A stretch of 64,000 bases of DNA from Parelaphostrongylus tenuis (lineage: Eukaryota; Nematoda; Chromadorea; Rhabditida; Metastrongylidae), in the NCBI GenBank assembly GCA_019055375.1, contig JAHQIW010000741.1, forward strand, positions 1-64,000, in the 5' to 3' direction. Below, one piece after another: positions 1-10,663 of the stretch. Position numbers and translations under genes: made by a program. Each line of letters opens with the position of its first letter. Position 1 is the stretch's first letter. The notes below the pieces were generated by a model, which was not told where the DNA came from, did no database searches, and saw nothing but the letters and a program-made list of their open reading frames with translations.

Positions 1-1603
1 GCCACTTAAAGAGAAGTTCTAGTGAACATAGAAATTTTCCCAGTGGAGAGGTGGCAAATTCGATTTCCGTCCCTTATTTCTGATGTGCAACATAAATTCG
101 TGAATTTCCCGCAGTTTCTATGCGATGTGCAAGCCAATTAAAATTTGCTTTTGTATATTCTCTGAAATGAAGTATTTTGTACAACGTTTACAAAATCTCC
201 CGTGATTTATCTCATTTCTGCAAATAATTTTGGAAGATCATTTAGAAAGTCTGGTTCGAAGGTTTTTTGCTTGATAAGTAATCAATTACGCTTAATAAGT
301 ATCCTAAAATCAGAATTAACTAAGGAATTTCTGCTCACAACAACGATTTAGAGCAAACATTCCTGTCTTACAAAAGGAAACGGTTGCATTCGATGCAGCT
401 CCGATATCTTTGCCATTGAATGACAGTAGCATCCGTTCTCCAGCTTTAAATTCGCTTGTATAATGCGTTTGATAACATTTCAAATTTCGAAGAACCTTTC
501 GCTGATAACTGTACGTCTTGGAATTTCTGAAAATGTTTTAAAAATCTTTCTTTTGCTGTGGAAGTCTTACCTCAGTTGTGAACGACGAAGTATTAGTGTA
601 GAATGCTTCCACTTGTTTCCAAAGTGTTTCTGAGAATTCTACGATTAAGATTGTAATGAATTTTGCTGTATCTTGTTCGCGTATATAACAGTAATGAGTG
701 ATACACAAAGTATTCAACATCGGGATCCGTATCAAAAAAGCGGGAAAAGAACTAAAAATATGTTTATTTTCAAAGGTTTTCTACGCTTTGGTAGAAAAAA
801 TCGGATTGCTAGGACGCATGGGCGTTTTACTTACTAAGAATACCTATTGGAACTTTCTTTACACTGTCCCGCTTTTCCGTGATAACGGAGAGCTCAATCA
901 TCTAATTTTTACCATACAGTTGTCAAGAGAGCCCTCTGTGAAGTTTAAAAACTTGCTAAGAACTCTGGGAGCTAGGCATATTTTTCTATTTATTGGTACT
1001 CCTCACTGAGAAGGCTTACGTGTGAGTAAATCTTTCAAAGTTTACTCCAGTTAGATACTGAAAAATCCTTCACACAACTTTCTTCTAAAAGCCAAACATT
1101 ATAGAATATGTTTCTCTTGCCCACTCTAGTTTTATTACAATGTCGTCAAAAGAAGTATGAAAAATGAACTGCAATGCATAACATCCCAGACACGTAGCCC
1201 ACGTGTTGATATGTAAAATTGTTTAACATGACTGGGCGTTCTTTCTACTAGTAATACATTTGTAGAAGCTCCTTGAATAGTAATCTACTTTTCCGTAATA
1301 ATAAAGTTTTTTTAGAGATTTCACTGTATAACTGCCACTGAAGCCCTCTGGGAAAAATACGGGGCTGATGCCACCGACAGTATTACGTTTTGTTCTTTCC
1401 GTTAGTCAAAATCTTTACATGAAACAAACTTCCTATTGAAATCAATATTTCTCGAGCTATCAATTGATAATGAAAACGTGGGTAATTTAGGTAAAAAAGT
1501 CCTTGACAATAGTTGAAAAAGAGTCCTTTTTGCAAGAATGTGCTTTTCTCAAGAAAAAAAAATATTGATTTTCTACACGTGGCCGTTCTTATTACCAAAA
1601 ATA

Positions 1604-1880
1604 TCACCTGTCGTACAGTTGATCGTCAAGTGACTCGAGCGAGCACCAGCAACACTTCCATTTTTCCCTATCGCGTGCAAGAGTAGTCCAGTAGGTCTTC
1701 TTCGCTCTAGGAATCGCTGAGCATCATATCTTTCTTCTATGCCTTTCGTGAAGAAATCGGGACCAAAGGAGTCGGTGGTCTTCCTGTAAAGCGCTTGATA
1801 TCCCAAGTAATCCAGTCGGTAGCGGCTCCGTCCATCGGTTGTCGTTGAAGCACATCACGTGTCCGGCTCACATTATTTAC
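1604..1880 (-). mobile_element. RTE-type LINE 3'-end fragment
   Basis: Read on the minus strand, this matches the 3' end of the RTE element at 26525-29945, covering the region that encodes the RWAGHVMR / WIPRD end of the ORF and the terminal short repeat related to ACAGGTGAT. It is 5'-truncated, which is typical of LINE insertions. The same fragment sits at the matching position in copy B (57598-57872), so it was inserted before the duplication. It has frameshifts and is not functional. Confidence 0.8.
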
Positions 1881-3304
1881 TGAAAGTACCTGTGTAAAAG
1901 TTCCCTATGTAATATTCTATTTCTTTGTAGTTATTAAGTGCCTCTAACATACGAACTTTTCTTATAAGGACCTATAGTCCTTAGGCGATGTTCAACTGAC
2001 TAAAGAACTACTTTGAATCTAAAAGTAATGATCTTTTCGCTCTTGTACCGTTCTGAAAAATTAGCCAAAGGTCAAGCTAGCAGCCGTCTACTAAACACAA
2101 TTTGGGCAAACAAATCAAATTGAGTGCGAAACATAATTTCACTTTTGTGATACAATACAATAAGGAATTCAGAAACGTAGCACACTATTTGAGCTGCCAG
2201 AATTTCAGCTTTCGATTGATTAGTAAAACGTTAAGGGAACGTTTCTGTCCAATAAGAGAGGCCATCACAACAATAGGGAGCCAGCAGAGATACACGTCAT
2301 TCCAAATGGGTTAGACAGAATAAAGACCACTACAATCAACATAACTATCAACAAGAAATAAGTTTGTGCATTCGTAGCATTAGAATCGATGCCTTGGGAT
2401 TTGATGAACGTTTCGAAATTGTTTTCTGCATGCTGCATGCATGTTTTTGCATGTGTTTGCAACCACATGTTGTAAAAGCGCTTTGAAGAACTGATGGTCG
2501 CAGGAGGCGAGGTCCGGCGACTACAGAGGATGAAGTAATTTCGTAACCCCCAACGACCACTTTTTCAAGCGTCTCGACATCTTATTGCACAGAGAACGCT
2601 CATCCAACCAACAGGACGTAGAAAGCCCTTTCCGAGAGTCCGTCGCATATTGAAGCATCAATTCAAATCCAACAGAAATCAACAAACTTACTTCTCAGTG
2701 GCTAATAGGTTTTGATTGTGATGGCTCTTATTTTCACTGATAAAGATGTATCTGAGCCTAGTTATAATAATGTAAAATTTGCTGTCTGGAGCCGCAGTTA
2801 CTTTTTCACTGACCTCGTGTCAGCCAAGCTCAACCAACGTTGACCGATTTCGAGAACATTTCTGGGAGGATAAGGTTTCCGATCAAGTTTCACAAGAACG
2901 ATGTTTATAAAGAACGGATTGCTTTTTAAATGCCTGTTCATCTTGAACAAAATCAATGTCGCCGAAAGGTTTAATACGAGTGTTCAGTTTGCAAAGTCAA
3001 TATGATGACCAACCAGATCTAGAGCTGAGCAAGAGTAAGCAAGCTACTTGGAGAGAGTTTGAGAATATTAACGATGTAGAAAAATTACAAGGAACATCCA
3101 ACTGTAGGCCCAACTTTCGACCAGGAATTACCGTAACCTCTATAAAAGTTTCAAAAAATTAGTCGCAACGTGCGCAGGATGTAAGATCATTTGGGGTTAT
3201 AAAATGCAGAAACGAAAGGTCGATGCAAAGAGTGTTCCGTTCCTTTCAAATGGGAGAAGGGATTCAAAAATCTGACCGTGGCAACGATCGGAAACTGAGT
3301 GCGC

Positions 3305-3597
3305 CGTTCTGCACCTCCACGATGTCAGCGATCCTTAGGGTGGACACATAATACGTTGTGATGACAGAGGACGACAATAGACGTAAGTCCGGTAGAATCC
3401 TCTTGAAACGTCTAACACACAATAAGAAGACCACATTTATACGGTCCAACTTCACAAAAAAACCTCTCAGAAGGACATGACGCCCAAGCAAACCTCTTCA
3501 GTGAGGAGGACTTACTGGGGATCTTTGACGTATTAGGAGAATAGGGAAAGCTCCGCTGTAGTCACTCGACAATCAGCGAGACAGCAGATTATACAGG
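3305..3597 (+). mobile_element. Strongly diverged RTE 3'-end fragment
   Basis: On the plus strand, several blocks align with the RTE 3' end seen at 21178-21492: the gtgggccgg-like block, the gaagacccac-like block, the gaggaggac...ctgggg-like block, and the final tcactcgac-aatca block followed by a gat-acaggtgat tail. The blocks are collinear but much diverged, so this is an older insertion or another subfamily. It is shared with copy B at 59270-59578. Confidence 0.6.
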
Positions 3598-4035
3598 TGA
3601 TTGCATTCCATACAAAAAAAACGTCTTTAAATTCGCGGATTTATGACAAAATGGTGTTGAAAGTGCAGGCAGAATACTGTAGCGAAATTGTTCGTTGTTC
3701 GACAATTCAACAAAACGACACGGAAGTCTTAAAACACGAAAACAGCCGTAAACGCAATAGCTTATTCAGCGTCATTCACGTCTTCTAAAACTCATGAACA
3801 GGGTCTATGATGATACAGCGCTGACGGTGCTTCCGTTTGTCATTCGCATGGTTTGAAACAAAATCTACTACATTCCAAGTCAGAGACTTTTCGCTAGCAC
3901 TTTGGAGATGAGTAAAATCTTCTGCTTCGAACACTATGTCGTTTACTAATAGGATGAGACTTCCACAGCGAAAAGATGATTTTTCAAAACATTTCTCACT
4001 AAAGTTGCAAAGAAAGTTCTGGGGCACTTCGATAA

Positions 4036-4093
4036 GCATGGGATAACTCCCATGCATATCATGGAAATATCACCACATGTGGGATTTTCCCAC
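4036..4093. repeat. Two adjacent short perfect hairpins
   Basis: Stem 1 is GCATGGGA / TCCCATGC with a TAAC loop (4036-4055). Stem 2 is GTGGGA / TCCCAC with a TTT loop (4079-4093). Both hairpins recur intact in copy B near 60010-60075, although the sequence between and around them has diverged. They do not match the histone 3' stem-loop consensus as I know it. Function is unknown. Confidence 0.5.
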
Positions 4094-4189
4094 TATGGGC
4101 CTAGATATTATTCGTCTTTTTTTTTCACTCCGTTACAAGCTTTTGCCCTGTCTAACGATATAATCGCAGTTAGTGTTTTATTGCATCAT

Positions 4190-4500
4190 CATAGGTGAAA
4201 GGGTTTTCCACATCGAGCTAAAGTCGATGTAATCAGCGAAGCTGAAAGGGCAGGCAAACAAGCAAACTCTGATATACGCTGGTTTCAACGCTTCTCAATG
4301 CAGGAGATCTTGACCTCGAAGACAAGCCTCGTTCACGACGTCCAACAAAGTTTGAGTCCCTCGATAAAGCTGAAGAAGCATGGAAAGAGTTCTTTGACTG
4401 GATGTCGAAAGAATTGTGCTCCGACCAGCTTTGAAACTTGGCGGGCCGATGGCAGAAAGTTGTGGAAAATGATGGCTTCTATTTTGAAGAATAGTTATTA
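4190..4500 (+). mobile_element. Internally deleted mariner transposase relic
   Basis: An N-terminal mariner segment (WFQRF, then in another frame GDLDLEDKPRSRRPTKF) is followed within about 60 codons by a C-terminal mariner-like ending (FFDWMSK... NLAGRWQKV.ENDGFYFEE). The central catalytic D,D34D region is missing. At least one frameshift and several stops interrupt it. The same relic is present in copy B at about 60165-60470, so deletion preceded duplication. A TTAGGTTCG-like right terminus may lie near 4580-4600 when read on the minus strand, but I could not define the left terminus. Confidence 0.65.
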
Positions 4501-5934
4501 GCATTTATTTTGAAGAATACTTATTATTGCTTTTGTTTGCGATATCCATAAACTTTCAATTTTCTGCAGTACTCCAAAACTTTCCTTCGAACCTAATAAA
4601 TTGTTGGAGGTGCAGGGTCACTAAAGAGCTCTTCAATACGATATCTCGGCCATCGTATGCTCCGCAACAATTCAGTGAGCATGAGGACGAGTGATGTTAT
4701 CCAACTGGGAAAACATCCGAATGGCATCCAATTTTGTTGCTTTTTCTTTGCAACACAGCAATATATGCCATGAAACGATATTGTGGGTAGACATCTTCAG
4801 GTGTCCAAACCTCGGAAACTGATTTTGTCGAATTGATCACTTAACGTCGCGAAGAAGACTCCAAACTTTCCAAACGACTTTTCACAAACATTACAGAAAT
4901 GGAGACCACTGAAGAGATTGCAACCACTGCACAAAGAAATGAGATTTTATTACATGAAATGTGCAGTGACAACTTTTGTTTTGCCTGCACATCGGGCCGA
5001 AAATGCGGAAAGACGGCGTTCTTCAAACACCCACCTAGAAACGTATGAAAAGACGAACAGAGAAACGTCTGCATATCATTACATCAACTACATTCTTAAA
5101 CATCGCCCACTGTGCCTTTCCCGTTTCGAAAACATTAGCGATTTTATCGATGGAAAATATTGTTCTATCTCACGGCAGCATTTGATGTCTTCATCCAGCA
5201 GTTTATTCTAGAACCCAATCCTGACACTATTTTCCGTTAACATCCTCATATTGGTGGATTTTTGCTAATCTCTAATTACACGCCTATTTCTCAACCATAT
5301 TACCGAAATTCTATAGATCTACTCAATTTGGCAATCAGTTGACCACTCCGTTAAAACTATAATTCATGAGCTAACAAATGTAAGAGGCTAACAAAAACAT
5401 CAAAGTTTCACAAACGCATTCTTAGCTTAGAAATTTGTTGCCGAAAAGTTTTGCAATAAGAATTATGCTTCGTTTTTATCAATCGATATCTTCTTTGGAG
5501 ACTTTTTCTCAGAACTACAGTTGTGATTCAGGCGCTTTGTCAATTGTCGCAGCATCAGAAATAAGAAGGCGGGAGCCGAATATAAGCCAAGCAACTTGAG
5601 AAATTGGCGCATTCAGTGGAATTTTTATTCAACTTCTCGCTCCCACGCAGTCCATTTTATTCAAGATTTGACAGAGATTTTCTCACCTCGATCATTGGTA
5701 TTCGAGCATCACATTAGCACAGTGTGTCATGAAATACGCTTTCTAGATTTTGTTCTGAATTAAGCGATTTAGAGATCCTTTGAAGCACTTGATAAAAACC
5801 AGAAAAAAATCAAAGACCGGCCAAGGCGACGTTACCCTCGTATAGGTGCCGAGTGCCGAATCTGTTGTTATTCGTGGATGATCTCACACAAAAGATCTAG
5901 ACATCGGTCTTAGTTGAGTCTATGAATACTTATT

Positions 5935-5943
5935 CTATTTTAG
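5935..5943 (+). promoter_or_regulatory. Candidate trans-splice acceptor before the secreted-protein start
   Basis: A TTCTATTTTAG-type acceptor ends 3 bases before the ATG at 5947. The same acceptor and spacing are kept in copy B, and a ggatttttag acceptor lies 27 bases before the copy C start codon. In nematodes such sites commonly receive a spliced leader. An upstream cis intron cannot be excluded. Confidence 0.45.
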
Positions 5944-5946
5944 GAA

Positions 5947-7920
5947 ATGATTATTTTTACAAATAAAGTTGGACCTTCAAGCGCTCAATTCATGATTTTG
6001 TTGCTAGTGTCAATCTCAGCAGTGTTTGGATGTGGAGTGATTCCTGGAGGTCAAAGTAATGAATAGGAATTGTTGTGGATCTACAAATATTCCTATTCCT
6101 AGATGGTTAAGAGCTCCTATCAGAATGACCATGCCTAGCACTCCATCATTGATTAATGTTGTTGCAGTCTACGCTACCTGTAGGCAGAGTTTTTGATTTT
6201 GTATAGGAAGAGAGATAAAGCCAAGAAGTTTTCAATGGATCGACTTTTATGATTTAGCTAACAACAGGAGTTTATAAGTGGACTTTAATGGCTTAACGTT
6301 TTGAAGTCTTCGTCATCTCAGAGCCCAAGATAGATTCGATTCTCCACTGTGGTTTGCCATAGTCGTGGTCTTCGTCTTCATTGTTGTGCTCGTCCAATTT
6401 TCTGCAGAGAAACATCGCTCGAATTGAGAATTTCACTTAGACATGTTATCGTTCACAAGATGACTGCCATGCAAGTTGCCAGCGTTAGTTATCAGTTGAT
6501 AGTGGTTTAAATGACAAAATGCCAGGACTTGACAACGTGAAATGATGTCTGAGCCTTTTCAAAGTTGATGGCAATCGCTTATATAAATATTCGTCTTCAA
6601 TCTGCTGCTTGAAAATGTCACTAAAAAGCATCGATTTTTCTGAAAGATGAGACCGAAGTGTACATGAGCCAGTGACATGCTAAATCCTTGAAAAGTCTTG
6701 AAATAGTTCTCCGAATAGATCGATGTTCTCAAACGAAATTTCTAAAACAATTGATTGAGAAACATTATTTATAAGAACAATTTTATATCAATGAACATTG
6801 CCGAGTGAGGCTTTCCTTCCGGGCGGCGCTTCCATCGAGAAATAGTCGACTTGAACGACAACGAAAACGAATAATTGTGGACGATCGACTCGAATTATCG
6901 GCTCTGAAGAAACGAAGACGTCGAAATATCGGCCGAATAAAGTTTATTTTCAACCACGTGATATTAGCTAAATTATAAAATAAAAAGTTATTGAATGGTA
7001 TTGACGAGGAGAGTCGGTTTTCGAAGTACTTGAAAACTTAATTTGCAACCATTCACTACAAAAACCATGAAATTTCCTTGCAGCGAGCACTAGGACGTTC
7101 ACTGCCAGCGGGCCCAGCAACTTACCTATTATCGCGGTTTACACAGAAAACAAAGCAATCTCTGCCGTAGTCCCTGGTATTGCAACCAGCAAGGATGCTG
7201 TTAAGGCATTGGCACAACGTTTTGCAATGCAAACAGTGAGTTTACAACTTAGGTATTCCATTTTTTCGTGAATTCTGAAAGAAGTATGAGATGAGTAGCA
7301 ATTTTTTCTTATATCTTCAGTCTCTAAAGCTAACCTAACTTGACAAATTTCACATATGTTAGTTGAAAATACTTCCGACACACTCGTCGAAATAGTGAAG
7401 ATTTACGTTTTAGGTTGTCGATGTTCTCGAAATCGAAGGTCGGAGAGCACTCTTGCCTGATTTTGTGATCTCCAGCATTCTGGGTCAACTTCAAGTTAAT
7501 ACCACTTACGAACCGCTGCGATGTCAGCTCTTAATGGAACCAGAGAAAGAGCGTAAGTCTCCAGCAGTGGACATTCATGCAGGAAATTTCAATCCGAACT
7601 ATAAGGGGCATTCAAAAAGCAGAGGTGTACTTTTTTTGCAAACAAAGACATTTTCTAGAAACTTATTATAAAATATATCGGAGTTTGAGGTTAACTATCA
7701 CAGAGCCATTACATCAAAATCTTTCAAACTGAGAATAACTTTTTGAATGTTATACATATTTTACTTTCAGAATAAAAGTATAGTATTCAGTGTGTTAATA
7801 GGTGAAGTTTACATTGTTTTGATTTTTCCAGGCTTAGGTTTGTGCACAGAAGAAGAAGTGTTTCTGAGATCTATAGTTTCTAGCAAACGCTGCGGTGGAA
7901 ACCTGTATTATCGTCGGTAG
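5947..7920 (+). CDS. Short secreted protein of a nematode family, function unknown; complete copy A gene
   Basis: Four exons with consistent phases: 5947-6055, 7084-7235, 7414-7552 and 7832-7920. Donors are GT and acceptors are ttgcag, ttttag and ttccag. The product is about 162 residues. Residues 1-28 form a signal peptide (hydrophobic MILLLVSISAVFG), followed directly by CGVIPGGQ, the start of the mature domain. The domain continues with NLPIIAVYTENK, VPGIATSKDAVKALAQRF, ALLPDFVISSILGQL and TYEPLRC. The mature chain has four cysteines and no further membrane segment, so an extracellular, disulphide-bonded protein is likely. I recall similar CGV...GQ secreted proteins in other nematodes, but no biochemical role and no Pfam name I can vouch for. 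Intron 1 holds a TIR element (6244-6984). Exon 4 is the least certain, because the copy B equivalent does not support the same ending. A downstream start at Met16 would still give a signal peptide. Confidence 0.75.
6244..6984. mobile_element. Non-autonomous TIR element in intron 1 (copy A)
   Basis: The left end (cttttatgatttagctaac...) and the right end (...gatattagctaaattataaaa) are inverted relatives. Similarity continues inward for roughly 150 bases, including a GGCTCTGA...GACGAAGAC block and a GAGAATCGAAT-like block on both arms. No transposase ORF is present. The element is shared with copy B (62194-62908), and its left part is kept in copy C from 21529, so it predates the duplications. 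A related right-end fragment is visible at about 9790-9860. Confidence 0.6.
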
Positions 7921-8040
7921 CACGGTGACGGGAATTTGCCCGCAGTGGCGAATGGTGCGGCGGGGATGAAATGCCACGATATTGCAAGGGCTATCAACAG
8001 CGAGCACTTGTCCCTCTCAGGAACTCTCACGGTTTGGACG

Positions 8041-8354
8041 GTTTCTTAGTTGCACAACTTCGTTTCATAAAAAAAAGTTCTATATAGACTACGAACATCA
8101 TCATGGCTAATTGGTCGAGGTCGATGTGGCAAAATGTTGTGGACAGAGCTCTTCGATTGTTAAGATCGGGTCCATTTGGTTCGCATTTGTACACGGTGAC
8201 GGTCACTGTCAGCTGAAATTGAAAGTGAACTTTGATATTCATGAGACAATCATTCTTATCTAATCGATGTTCAAATGTGGCAGTACACTATCAATAAACT
8301 GGCAACCATATGGGTGTTGAACAATCAGAGTGGAAAGCAGTAAATTATATTGAA
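8041..8354. other. No recognisable feature
   Basis: This is sequence right of the copy A duplication. I see only short ORFs in unrelated frames and no spliceable exon, repeat or RNA gene. Confidence 0.4.
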
Positions 8355-8625
8355 GTGAGCATCTTCTTCTGTTTGGCCGTTCCTAGGTGTTATTGATATT
8401 ATTTATTGAATACTAGCGAAGCATGCAACAATACAGTTAGTAATGCAGCGTTGAATATACAATATTCGAGGTGGCTATCGTTTTCGGCGGGTCGCCTTCT
8501 TCAGAGCCTGGAAAGATCATATTGATCCATAATGTACCAAGTCCAAACCTCCCTAAACCTAGCAGAAAACGTAAGAAATGATTTTTTGGATGGCATAGTA
8601 AAAACTTCATCACAAAAAACACGCT
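8355..8625 (-). mobile_element. Penelope-like element 3'-end fragment
   Basis: The reverse complement matches the 3' end of the Penelope-like element at 53820-56045. Shared parts are the FPGSEEGDPPK-type segment, the block encoding NI..STLHY, and the following ttcaataaataatatcaataacacc block at about 8375-8400. No reverse-transcriptase part is left. Confidence 0.7.
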
Positions 8626-8972
8626 CACCGTTGTGATGTTTTGTGTCTATCAATCATTCAATGAAGAGCAGCCGCTTATGGTCAGTGCAACAGTGGGCTG
8701 TGCCTAACTCAGGTTGGAAAGGGCCAGCCTCAGGTATGATTCGGGGTTAGGCCTAATTACGAGGTAATCCTCTTTTCAGTTTATTTTTGGGCCTTTGCTA
8801 TGCATCCAAAAGGCTATTATAATGAAATGCACAATGTGATGAATTTGTGCTTAAAACTTTTATTCGAGAAGTAATTGAGAAGTTCCCACATACATTTTTT
8901 ACATGTCTAATTTCTGCTGTAAAATAAATAATATTTTAAGGTTTGGAATAATAGCTGGAATTGATTTCACAG

Positions 8973-9893
8973 CAGCGTCGCTCTGAAGTTTCGGCTAAAA
9001 ACTCACTCATTCGCCTATCGAAAAGTGACCAAATCCCATCTGCAGGCATTCACATTTTGGGTGCTCTAAAATTAATTCCAATGAATCTGCTTGCTTTTAT
9101 AGATGTTACTCATATCCGCAAACTGAAGTTGGTGAGTAGAAACAGAAAAGAAAATGGCGATTTGCATGAAGAGCGGCCTCTTGTCTCACGAAAAATTCCA
9201 AAGTTATGGATAATAATGTAGTCGTTCAAAAAGATTCTGAACGCTCCCTTGCGAAAGATTCATTAGATTTTATTACATTTATTTTATTGAAATGTTTGAA
9301 AGCTGCAGAAACAAAAAACCACTCATAGAATTTGAGTGCTTCTTCTAGTGAATTTAGAGGGTAGTTGACAAGGGTAAGCTATTCTACCATTTTCGGAATA
9401 AGTGATCTTCGAAAAATCAACTTTGAAATTGCAGTAGAGGGAAAGCAGTGACTTTGTGATCAATTTCAAGATCACTCATTTCAACACATAAATCGTATTC
9501 CTACAGTTTTCAAGACTAGTCGATCTCCTATCGAGCACAGATGATGTGGCTGGCGAAGACCATGAAAGGGTGTCACATGAACTACTCACCCCAAGTTCAG
9601 GAAAACCTGTTGAACGACTTCGCTATACTGAAGTAGGTCATTGTACTGTTGAAAAACAATAGCCAGTCGTTCTTCGCCTTTTCCTTGGTATATACAATGG
9701 ACTGTATTCTGAATTAGCTTGTATTATTTTGTATTCCACTTGATAGTTTAACGAACACTCACATGGCATGAATGAAATTCACCTGTGGACCATCGCACCG
9801 AATAATACGATACCAAAGACAGAGATGCCGAGATATTAGCCGAATAATACGTGTTAATAACCTCATTTCAGCCTAGTAATGCAAGAAAATGAC
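8973..9893 (+). CDS. Tentative unknown gene, internal to 3' exons
   Basis: A candidate exon runs from the acceptor gatttcacag to the donor gtgagt (8973-9131, phase 0). A second lies between ttcctacag and gtaggt (9507-9632, exactly 42 codons, phase 0), open in one frame only. A short last exon, after the acceptor cctcatttcag near 9872, would stop at 9893. The joined product includes HILGALKLIPMNLLAF, DVTHIRKLKL and FSRLVDLLSSTDDVAGED. I recognise no family. The exons are richer in GC than their surroundings and their phases agree, but no start codon or upstream exon was found. An alternative last exon reads on in another frame (LVMQENDQLLMSRSDPK). This could be chance. Confidence 0.33.
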
Positions 9894-10592
9894 CAATTAC
9901 TTATGTCGAGATCAGATCCAAAGCCGACTTTTCTGGATATATTGGGTTTGTACCATGAAATCGATCGCATTTCGACACTTTTGTTTGATTAAGTTTTTAG
10001 TTATTTAACGAAATTAATCAATTAACAGCATAATCACTATCATTCTGTATAATATATAATGATATAGCCACGCAATCGTCTTCAATTTCCAACTTCGTTC
10101 AATGTGATCTCCTACATGCAAACATCGATCGCATCGTTTTGAACAAAATGAAATTAACTCAATGTCGGTATCATTCCATATTTTTGAATCTGACCACGGC
10201 ATTCTCCGTATAAATATTCCATTTTGATAGGAAATGATGAAGAAATGTCATCAAGTGAAAAGAGCTACCCACATGAAACGAATCCGTTTTCGACAATGCC
10301 ATATATATCATGGCTGACATAAATTGAGCATCCGATGCAAGACAAGGGGAAGCTGCTAGAAGTTTTCTGTTGCTGTTTTCTGTGAAATCTTCTTAGTTCG
10401 AAGACAAGTTCTGTACGTTGACCAAGCATGAACAAACATTATGCAGAAATGAAGTCTGCGCTAAATTGCTTCTGCCACTAAATATCTTTTGACTGGGTTC
10501 AGTGCCGAGATCGACTACCCGGGCCAGGCCGTTGACTGCTTTCGGCTGGCAGATAGGTGCGCTGAAGCGTAGAAAGAGCTATAGCATAATGG
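9894..10592. other. No secure feature
   Basis: A possible exon after the acceptor ttttgatag (about 10229, reading ...SYPHETNPFSTMPYISWLT then stop) is too short to support. No repeat family was recognised. Confidence 0.3.
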
Positions 10593-10663
10593 GCGTCAGC
10601 AGTGTAACGGATAGAACACGCATTCCCGGAAAGTGTGGTGCGGGTTCTAGTCCCGCCTGGTGC
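10593..10663 (+). tRNA. tRNA-like cloverleaf, probably a tRNA pseudogene or SINE head
   Basis: Seventy-one bases fold as a tRNA. GCGTCAG / CTGGTGC gives a 7-bp acceptor stem with two G-T wobbles. GTGT / ACAC gives the D stem. GCATT / AGTGT gives an anticodon stem around loop CCCGGAA. GCGGG / CCCGC is a perfect T stem with loop TTCTAGT, containing a B box. A TTTT run follows at about 10669. Against a functional gene: position 33 is C instead of T, the variable loop is short, and no base 26 is evident. Read literally the anticodon would be CGG. Confidence 0.4.

Larger units (their letters stand above)
1..8040 (+). repeat. Segmental duplication copy A (about 8 kb)
   Basis: This block is collinear with about 56330-64000 in the same orientation. 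Matches include the opening stretch near 60 versus 56390, the RTE fragment near 1.6 kb versus 57.6 kb, the hairpins near 4.04 kb versus 60.0 kb, and all four exons of the secreted-protein gene. Indels shrink copy B by a few hundred bases. The homology already exists at base 1, so the unit may extend left of the window. It contains two RTE 3' fragments, a mariner relic, a TIR element and the gene at 5947-7920. I saw no other gene in 1-5900. Identity was judged by eye and not calculated. Confidence 0.9.

Noticed and set aside
3785..4057. Minus-strand open frame of 90 codons with a partner at 59793-60032
   Set aside because: Its apparent conservation follows from the segmental duplication. The copies differ by frameshifts, and the copy C equivalent does not keep the frame. 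No splice context or family was recognised.
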